Origin: Simplicispira hankyongi | GTDB lineage: Bacteria > Pseudomonadota > Gammaproteobacteria > Burkholderiales > Burkholderiaceae_C | Assembly (NCBI RefSeq): GCF_003570885.1 | Contig: NZ_QXJC01000001.1 | Location: forward strand, 434,001-498,000 | Length of the DNA: 64,000 bases | Reading direction: 5' to 3' | Part shown: piece after piece, positions 56,488 to 64,000 of the stretch | Numbering within the stretch: position 1 is the stretch's first letter | Layout of the letters: each line of letters opens with the position of its first letter | Translations under genes and position numbers: made by a program | The notes under the pieces: generated by a model | Seen by the model: the letters and a program-made list of their open reading frames with translations, nothing else | What the model was told of the DNA's origin: nothing | The model's database searches: none

Positions 56488-57821
56488 GAGCCCGAGCCAT
56501 GCCCCAGGTTTTCCGCAACACCCTGCTCTCGCTGCGCGACCTGCTCGCGTCCGCCGGCCCCTTGGTCTTCCTGGCCATCGGTCTTCTGGCGCTGGCCTAC
56601 TGGTGGCTCAACCCCACGCCCCCAAAGCAGGTCACGCTGGCCACCGGGCCCGCGCAAAGCGCCTACGAGACCTTTGGCAAACGCTACCAGCAGGCACTCG
56701 CGGTCGAGGGGATCAAGGTCGTGCTGCTGCCAAGCGAAGGCTCGTCGGCCAACCTGGAGCTGCTGCGCAGCGGCCGCGCCGACCTGGCGTTCGTGCAAGG
56801 TGGCACTGCGGATCTGCAGGAGAGCGATCGAGAAGATCTCACGTCGCTGGGCAGCCTGTTCGTTGAACCGCTGTGGCTGTTCTACCGACCTGCCTTGGCG
56901 CACCACCAGGGCCGCCCCAGGCCGCTGGACAGCTTGCGCCAACTGCGCGGCCAGCGCGTGAATGTGGGTACGGCAGGCAGCGGCGTTCCCACGCTGATGG
57001 AGAAACTGCTGGCAGCCAACGGCGTGGAACCCGGCGATCTGAAGCTCTCGCAACTCGGACAGACCGACGCCACCGTGAAATTTCTTGCGGGCAAGCTCGA
57101 CGTGCTGGTGTTTGCCTCGGCGCCGGAGTCGCTGATGGTGCAGATGCTGCTGCAGACACCTGGCGTGGCGCTGATGGATTTTCCGCAGAACGAAGCCTAC
57201 AGCCGGCGTTTTGCGTTTTTGAGCCCCGTCACTCTGCCCCGCGGTGTCGTGGACCTGGCGCGCGATGTGCCACCAGCCGATGTGCGGCTGCTCGCGCCCA
57301 CGACCGCGCTGCTTGCACGCACGGACACGCATCCGGCCCTGCTACAACTGTTTGCGCAAGCCGGGCAGCGTTTGCACAGCGGGGCCGGCTGGTTCAACCG
57401 GGCGCGAGAATTTCCCAACACCCGGCACAGCGAGCTGCCCATTGCCGCCGAAGCCGACCGCGCCATCAACGAGCCCGTGCCGCTGCTGCAGCGCTACCTA
57501 CCGTTCTGGCTGGCCAATCTGATCGAGCGCATGTGGCTGGTGCTGGGCATCTTGTTGGCGGCCCTGCTGCCGCTCTCGCGCATCGTGCCGCCGCTCTACC
57601 AGTTTCGGGTGCGCTCACGCGTCTTTCGCTGGTATGGCCGGCTGCGCGAAATTGAAAACGAGATGGAAGCCGGGCACACAACACCCGCATCGATCACCCA
57701 GGAACTGAACCGGCTGGAGGCGCAGGTCGAAAAGGTCAACGTGCCGCTGTCGTACGCCGACGAGCTGTACGCGCTGCGCAACCATATTCACCTGATCAGG
57801 CAAAAGTTGCCGCACGCTTGA
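56484..57821 (+). CDS. TAXI-family TRAP solute-binding protein with membrane anchors
   Basis: A 445-residue protein with an N-terminal membrane anchor (about residues 25-42), a TAXI-type periplasmic binding domain (VTLATGPAQSAYETFGKRYQ, LLRSGRADLAFVQGGTAD, GTAGSGVPTLMEKLL) and a second membrane segment near residue 355 (MWLVLGILLAALLPLSRIV), with a helical cytoplasmic tail. No TRAP permease is nearby, so it is an orphan, possibly a sensor or a partner of a distant permease. It is translationally coupled to the P1 peptidase gene. Confidence 0.82.
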   Translation: MRARAMPQVFRNTLLSLRDLLASAGPLVFLAIGLLALAYWWLNPTPPKQVTLATGPAQSAYETFGKRYQQALAVEGIKVVLLPSEGSSANLELLRSGRADLAFVQGGTADLQESDREDLTSLGSLFVEPLWLFYRPALAHHQGRPRPLDSLRQLRGQRVNVGTAGSGVPTLMEKLLAANGVEPGDLKLSQLGQTDATVKFLAGKLDVLVFASAPESLMVQMLLQTPGVALMDFPQNEAYSRRFAFLSPVTLPRGVVDLARDVPPADVRLLAPTTALLARTDTHPALLQLFAQAGQRLHSGAGWFNRAREFPNTRHSELPIAAEADRAINEPVPLLQRYLPFWLANLIERMWLVLGILLAALLPLSRIVPPLYQFRVRSRVFRWYGRLREIENEMEAGHTTPASITQELNRLEAQVEKVNVPLSYADELYALRNHIHLIRQKLPHA

Positions 57822-57829
57822 GTCGCTCG

Positions 57830-60148
57830 TCAGGCCAAAGGCGGCGGCTCGTTGCCTTGCGGCTTGGCCGCGCTGCGCAAGGCTTGCTCGGTCGCGGGCA
57901 GCGCGTCCATCAGCCGCAGAGCGCCACCAGCCACCAGTTTGTCGCGCATGCGTCGCGTCATGGACTGCGTGCTGCCATCTGGCGCGGTAAACAGAAACAG
58001 CGTGTTGTGCGGGCTGCACCATGTGAGCTGGGTGCGCATCAATTTGCCCGAGGTGACCAATTCCACCCAGGCGCCCATGACAAAGCCGTCGCTCTCGGGT
58101 GGCCGAGGGGCCGGCGCGTCCTCCTGCTGCACCTCGGGCTCTGCCATCGGCTCGGGCCCGTACAGGGACGTCACGCTGTCGCCATCGTTTGCAGCGCCCT
58201 GCTCCAGGTCACCCGGACCTCCGTCCTCCGGTACAGACGCTTGCGGCAACTCGAAATCTGGCGGCCTGGCTGCCAAGGAGAGGCGGTGCAATTGCGCGAG
58301 GCGCGCCAAAAACGCGTCGATCTCTTCGCGTGGGTGGCCAATGTTTTCGAGCTCGGTGCGCAAGCGTACCGGCAGCAGCATGGTGGCTTCGTCCAATCGG
58401 TCGGGGTGCTCGCATGCGAGGTCCGGCTGCACACTCCAGAGCAGCAAGGGGACCAAAGCCAGTGCACTTGCGGCCTGTGGGCTGCGCTTGCCCTGTGCGT
58501 CCAGCGGCGCGGCAGCCACCACTTCCACCCAAGGGCCCAGCACAAAATCGGTGATGTCCTGGGGCGCACCTGGAAACTCAGGCAGCGCACCGATTTCCGC
58601 GGCCACGCGCTCAGCGCGCATCTCACGCTCTTCCGCCAGCAGCAGGGCCTGCTTCTCGCGCTCCTGGCGGGCCTCAAGCTTCTTTTGCTGCGCCTCCCAT
58701 GCCGCCTGCAAGGCACGCCGCACGGTTTCAAACGGAGCGGCACTGGTGATCTCTGACTTGCTCAAGTGGGCAACGGCCTGATCGATCAACCGCATGAAGC
58801 GGCTAAAGCCCGGCGCCTCCACATGCGTGTACGCCAGGCTGCGCTGGGTGATCTCATCCAGCAAACGGCGGGCTGGGTGGTTGGCATCGCTGAAAAAGCG
58901 CGAATCGTGGCGGATCAGCTTGCGAATGGCTGGTTCGAGGTTTTGCACCGCCTGCTGCACCGGCGGCAACAGGCGCGCATCCTGCGAGATATTTTCCACC
59001 ATGCGTGCGACAACCTCCGCGCCCCTGGGCGCCGCCTCGGCAGCGCCATACAAAGAGGCCTGGCCGGTGCGCGGCGCGCCTTGCCCGCTGTGCAGGTAGG
59101 CTGACTGGCTGTTCGCCAGGCGCCCTACCAGGCGCTCAAGCTGCGCGATGTCTTCGATCGCCTCCGACGCGCCGGCCGGCGCGTAGCGGTCGAATCCCTG
59201 CGGAGAAGGCGCCTGCTGCCCACCCGCGTAAACGGAACCCGCAGATCCCGTTGGCGCATAGAGCTCCTGGTACGGGTCGCCTGCGCCGGCCAGCATTTGC
59301 CGAAGAATGCTGACCGTCAGCAATGCCTCCTGGCCACTGGGCGCATAGCCCGAAGCCCCCGCCTCCTGGTAGCCCACAGGTGCCGCCTGGCTGCCGGCCC
59401 AGGCAGAAGCGGTCGCCCAGCCCGAGCGCACCTCCCCCGCGCCCGGTCCGTACCAGCCACTGCCAGGCGCGCCCTGCGGGTAAGCGGGCTGCTGCGGTAC
59501 GCGCGCGCCCCAACCCACCTGCTCAACGCCATGTTCGCGCAAACCTTTCACCGCGCGCTCGTATACCCCAACCAACTGTTGGCTCAGGTAGGGCCGCATA
59601 TGCTGCATCCACGCCTCGCGCATCGGCGCGATGACTTGCGTGTCGGCGATGGCGCGCTGCAGCGCGCGAATGTAGTTCTCAGGCCGCAGCGGGTTGCGCT
59701 CCGGCTGCACGCGTGGCAAACCCTGGGCCGCGCTGACCAGGCCATTGAGCTCCGACAAGATGGCGTCCGTGGTATGCAGCGCCATCTGCTGCGCCCGGGA
59801 GAGTTCGACCTGGGCCTGGACTTCATCGTCGTCCACCAAGGTGAGTTCACCGAAATCCAGTGCGCTGGACGCTGCGGGCTTGGAAGCAGGCGCCCCCGAG
59901 CCATCGGCAAACAGCTCCAGCAGCACCATCGGGTACGCCTTGTTCAGGCCCGCGTGGTGCTCGCGCAGCAGCTTCTGCGCCTCATGCGCGAGATCGCGCT
60001 TGGCGATGGCCCGGGTTTCGGATTCCTGCTTGGCCAGCTCGTCCAGCGTGAACTTGACGAGCTGGTCCATCAACGTCTCGCCTTCCCGCACGGCCGTGAC
60101 CACACAAGCCCGAAGTACCGCTCTGGAACGAACCGCAGACAGAGTCAT
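57830..60148 (-). CDS. DUF1631 family protein
   Basis: A 772-residue, largely helical, acidic protein of the DUF1631 family, sometimes mislabelled thymidine phosphorylase. The N-terminal part (DQLVKFTLDELAKQESETRA) and the C-terminal WVELVTSGKLMRTQLTWCSP (PilZ-like region) are recognisable, joined by a Gly/Tyr/Pro-rich low-complexity part at about residues 205-310. Function unknown. Start at 60148. Downstream of ettA, 38 bases apart. Confidence 0.78.
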   Translation of the reverse strand: MTLSAVRSRAVLRACVVTAVREGETLMDQLVKFTLDELAKQESETRAIAKRDLAHEAQKLLREHHAGLNKAYPMVLLELFADGSGAPASKPAASSALDFGELTLVDDDEVQAQVELSRAQQMALHTTDAILSELNGLVSAAQGLPRVQPERNPLRPENYIRALQRAIADTQVIAPMREAWMQHMRPYLSQQLVGVYERAVKGLREHGVEQVGWGARVPQQPAYPQGAPGSGWYGPGAGEVRSGWATASAWAGSQAAPVGYQEAGASGYAPSGQEALLTVSILRQMLAGAGDPYQELYAPTGSAGSVYAGGQQAPSPQGFDRYAPAGASEAIEDIAQLERLVGRLANSQSAYLHSGQGAPRTGQASLYGAAEAAPRGAEVVARMVENISQDARLLPPVQQAVQNLEPAIRKLIRHDSRFFSDANHPARRLLDEITQRSLAYTHVEAPGFSRFMRLIDQAVAHLSKSEITSAAPFETVRRALQAAWEAQQKKLEARQEREKQALLLAEEREMRAERVAAEIGALPEFPGAPQDITDFVLGPWVEVVAAAPLDAQGKRSPQAASALALVPLLLWSVQPDLACEHPDRLDEATMLLPVRLRTELENIGHPREEIDAFLARLAQLHRLSLAARPPDFELPQASVPEDGGPGDLEQGAANDGDSVTSLYGPEPMAEPEVQQEDAPAPRPPESDGFVMGAWVELVTSGKLMRTQLTWCSPHNTLFLFTAPDGSTQSMTRRMRDKLVAGGALRLMDALPATEQALRSAAKPQGNEPPPLA

Positions 60149-60186
60149 GTTGGCAGAAACTAAAAAGTCAATGAACTGCTTGAATA

Positions 60187-61848
<1,662 letters not shown>

Positions 61849-62104
61849 CGGTAGAAGGTCGGTCCTGCTGTGCAAAAAAAGAGCGGGCGTTGTGCCCGGC
61901 GAACAAGCTCAATTATCGACCCATGCGACAATAGCGGCTGTCGTGCACTCCAGCTGTGCGCGATATCAGCAAACTGCTGGGGACGAAGCAACACCGCTTG
62001 CTGGCGCCCACTGTTGAACCTTATCAGCCTAACACTGGCTCGGCACCCATCGCAGGGCGCCTCGACAGGCCGATACCCGGCGCCCGGATGGGCGCATCAC
62101 TTCA

Positions 62105-63841
62105 ATGACTTTTGACGATCTGAATCTGGCTCCGGCCATCATGAAAGCCGTGCGCGAGCAAGGCTATGAAACCCCCACGCCCATCCAGGCACAGGCCATT
62201 CCGGCCGTGCTGGCCGGGCACGATCTGCTCGCTGGCGCGCAGACCGGCACGGGAAAAACGGCCGCTTTTGTGCTGCCGCTGCTCGACCGCCTCTCACGCG
62301 AAGAAGCGCCGAAAAGCAAATTCGGCGGCAAAGGTGTGCGTGCCCTGGTGCTGACCCCAACACGCGAGCTTGCCGCACAAGTCGAGGAATCGGTGCGCCA
62401 GTACGGCAAACACCTCGATCTGAACTCCACCGTGGTCTTTGGCGGCGTCGGCATGAACCCGCAAATTGACCGCATCAAACGCGGCGTTGACGTACTGGTG
62501 GCCACGCCTGGCCGCCTGCTCGACCTGCAGCAGCAAGGGTTTCTTGATCTCTCCACGGTGCAGGTGCTGGTTCTTGATGAAGCCGACCGCATGCTGGACA
62601 TGGGCTTCATCCACGACGTGAAGAAGATCCTGGCGCTGGTCCCCAAGGACAAGCAAAGCCTGCTGTTTTCGGCAACCTTCAGCGACGAGATCCGCGAACT
62701 GGCCGCCACGTTGCTGAAAGATCCGCTGAGCATCCAGGTGACGCCGAGCAACACCACGGTGCAGCGCATCTCGCAGGTGATCCACCCGGTGGGCCGCGGC
62801 AAGAAGAAGCAAGTGCTGGTACACATCATCAACGAGCACAACTGGAGCCAGGTGCTGGTGTTCACCCGCACGAAATTCGGCGCCAACAACGTGGCCGAAT
62901 TTCTCACCAAACATGGCATCAACGCCATGGCGCTGCACGGCAACAAGAGCCAGAGTGCCCGCACCCAGGCACTCGCTGGATTCAAGAGCGGCGACATTCG
63001 CGCGCTGGTAGCCACCGATATTGCTGCGCGCGGCATCGATATCGACGATCTGCCGCACGTAGTGAACTATGAAATCCCTAACGTCCCAGAAGACTACGTG
63101 CACCGTATCGGCCGCACCGGCCGCGCAGGCGCCAGCGGTGAAGCCGTGAGCCTGGTGTGCATGGACGAGGAAGGCTTCATGATGGAGATCGAGCGCTTCA
63201 CCAAGCAAACGATTCCCGTGCAGCTAATTGAAGGCTTTGGGCCTGATGAGGGTGAAAAAGCCGAACCCATCGCCATGGGCCGACAGACCATATGGGGTGG
63301 CGCAGGCCGTCCACCCAGCCGCGACGTGATGCAGGCCGCTGCCAAAGCCGCCCGCAGCGAGATGATGGAGCGCATGCGCGCTGGCAAAACCGCGGGCCAG
63401 GGTACCCGTGGCGCCCGACCCTCGGGCGGCGAAGGCAATGGCAACAACCCAGGCCGCAGCGGTGGTGGCGGCGGCCGCAATGCACCTCGCAATGCACCTC
63501 GCAATGCACCTCGCAATGCACCTCGCAACACCCCGACCGGCAACGGCGGCGGGCGTGGCAACCCACGTGGCGGCGCCAATCCACCGCGCCATTCGGACGA
63601 TTGGCAACCCGCCCGCGAGAACGCGCATCTAGGAACCCAAGCGGGGAACAGCATGGCGCCGCCCCGTGTGCCCGGCCACGGAGCAGCCCAGCCCGACCCA
63701 ATGCGCACCAGCGTTGACAGCATGTCCGCAGGTCGCCGTGGTGGCGGCGGCTACCGCAGCGGCGGTGGTGGCTTCGGCGGCGGTCGCAGCGGCGGCGGTG
63801 GTGGACGCAGTGGTGGCGGTGGCCGCCGTGGCGGGTACTGA
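62105..63841 (+). CDS. rhlE: DEAD-box RNA helicase (RhlE type)
   Basis: A 578-residue RNA helicase. The Q motif [10 protein letters not shown], Walker [35 protein letters not shown] and [11 protein letters not shown] motifs are complete. The C-terminal tail (from about residue 380) is Gly/Arg-rich, with a tandem NAPR block and [10 protein letters not shown] stretches that likely bind RNA. Such proteins remodel mRNA and ribosomes, particularly in the cold. Start at 62105. Confidence 0.94.
   Translation: MTFDDLNLAPAIMKAVREQGYETPTPIQAQAIPAVLAGHDLLAGAQTGTGKTAAFVLPLLDRLSREEAPKSKFGGKGVRALVLTPTRELAAQVEESVRQYGKHLDLNSTVVFGGVGMNPQIDRIKRGVDVLVATPGRLLDLQQQGFLDLSTVQVLVLDEADRMLDMGFIHDVKKILALVPKDKQSLLFSATFSDEIRELAATLLKDPLSIQVTPSNTTVQRISQVIHPVGRGKKKQVLVHIINEHNWSQVLVFTRTKFGANNVAEFLTKHGINAMALHGNKSQSARTQALAGFKSGDIRALVATDIAARGIDIDDLPHVVNYEIPNVPEDYVHRIGRTGRAGASGEAVSLVCMDEEGFMMEIERFTKQTIPVQLIEGFGPDEGEKAEPIAMGRQTIWGGAGRPPSRDVMQAAAKAARSEMMERMRAGKTAGQGTRGARPSGGEGNGNNPGRSGGGGGRNAPRNAPRNAPRNAPRNTPTGNGGGRGNPRGGANPPRHSDDWQPARENAHLGTQAGNSMAPPRVPGHGAAQPDPMRTSVDSMSAGRRGGGGYRSGGGGFGGGRSGGGGGRSGGGGRRGGY
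63476..63523. repeat. 12-bp tandem repeat in rhlE
   Basis: Four perfect copies of CGCAATGCACCT plus a partial fifth, encoding repeated NAPR. The array keeps the reading frame whatever the copy number, so the tail length may vary between strains. Confidence 0.85.
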
Positions 63842-63876
63842 CCGCCAGCCACAAGCTAAAAAATTACATCAAATCG

Positions 63877-63917
63877 GCTTCCAGCGCTTACTGCATAAGC
63901 GCTGGAAGCTATTTTTT
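63877..63917 (+). terminator. Palindromic repeat acting as the rhlE terminator
   Basis: A 14-bp perfect stem (GCTTCCAGCGCTTA with TAAGCGCTGGAAGC) and a 5-base loop, then a run of six T. The hairpin is a member of the dispersed repeat family, so here the repeat doubles as a terminator 36 bases after the stop codon. The last 80 or so bases of the window hold no gene I can see. Confidence 0.75.
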
Positions 63918-64000
63918 GTGTAGCGCCAGTTCCACCCGCGGTACTGTTGGAAACAAATACCGGCAGACGGCGTGCACGCCGACACCCCGCTGCTTGCGGC

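Noticed and set aside
61849-62104. GATAAT box as an ettA promoter
   Set aside because: A -10-like box is present on the minus strand but no acceptable -35 lies 16-18 bases upstream.
63476-63523. Short regular repeats as a CRISPR array
   Set aside because: The 12-bp units are contiguous with no spacers and lie inside rhlE.

Overview
The window reads as ordinary chromosome from a GC-rich betaproteobacterium, most likely a member of the Comamonadaceae (Acidovorax or a close relative). This is inferred from the gene content (pyruvate dehydrogenase operon whose E3 carries its own lipoyl domain, a complete ISC operon, prkA-yeaH-spoVR) and from the short intergenic repeats. No lookup was possible. 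There is no rRNA, prophage, CRISPR array or complete insertion sequence.

Layout. 1-3.8 kb: an IclR-type regulator and a three-part TRAP transporter (dctP-dctQ-dctM), running off the left edge into a coupled gene. 4.0-4.2 kb: a 169-bp MITE-like element. 4.3-11 kb: pyruvate dehydrogenase operon aceE-aceF-lpdA plus a small DUF3079 gene. 11.1-14.3 kb: a divergent PAS histidine kinase/FixJ-like regulator pair. 14.4-20.9 kb: folD, an M3 oligopeptidase, a DUF4124/glutaredoxin protein, rpiA, pyrD and a YqjD/YqjE/YqjK-like envelope trio. 21-24.2 kb: an FAD oxidoreductase, a histone-deacetylase-fold amidohydrolase, tRNA-Val(CAC) and dnaQ. 24.2-29.8 kb: iscR-iscS-iscU-iscA-hscB-hscA-fdx. 30-37.2 kb: uvrB, an aromatic/aspartate aminotransferase, a broken cold-shock gene, an SDR and a FUSC membrane protein. 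37.5-42.3 kb: prkA-yeaH-spoVR. 42.6-46.2 kb: ygiQ and a MarR-GNAT fusion. 46.2-54.3 kb: an AraC regulator, an alkyl-DHAP-synthase-like flavoenzyme, a GlpD-like dehydrogenase, an FGGY kinase and a secreted zinc phospholipase C-like protein. 54.3-64 kb: a YigZ protein, a YjfB-type motility protein behind a FliA-like promoter, a P1 peptidase, a TAXI binding protein, a DUF1631 protein, ettA and rhlE.

The most interesting functional unit is the 46-54 kb cluster. Its enzymes fit a pathway for glycerol ether lipids or another glycerol derivative: a lipase, a kinase, a glycerol-3-phosphate-type dehydrogenase, and a flavoenzyme related to the one that makes and exchanges the ether bond of alkyl-DHAP.

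The most striking DNA-level signal is a family of short palindromic repeats built around CTCTAGCGCTT...AAGCGCTAG, found at about eleven places. Most are intergenic, one acts as a terminator hairpin, and at least three lie in frame inside coding sequences (lpdA, aceF, ygiQ). A second, MITE-like family and a REP-like pair that has lengthened the GlpD-like protein are also present.
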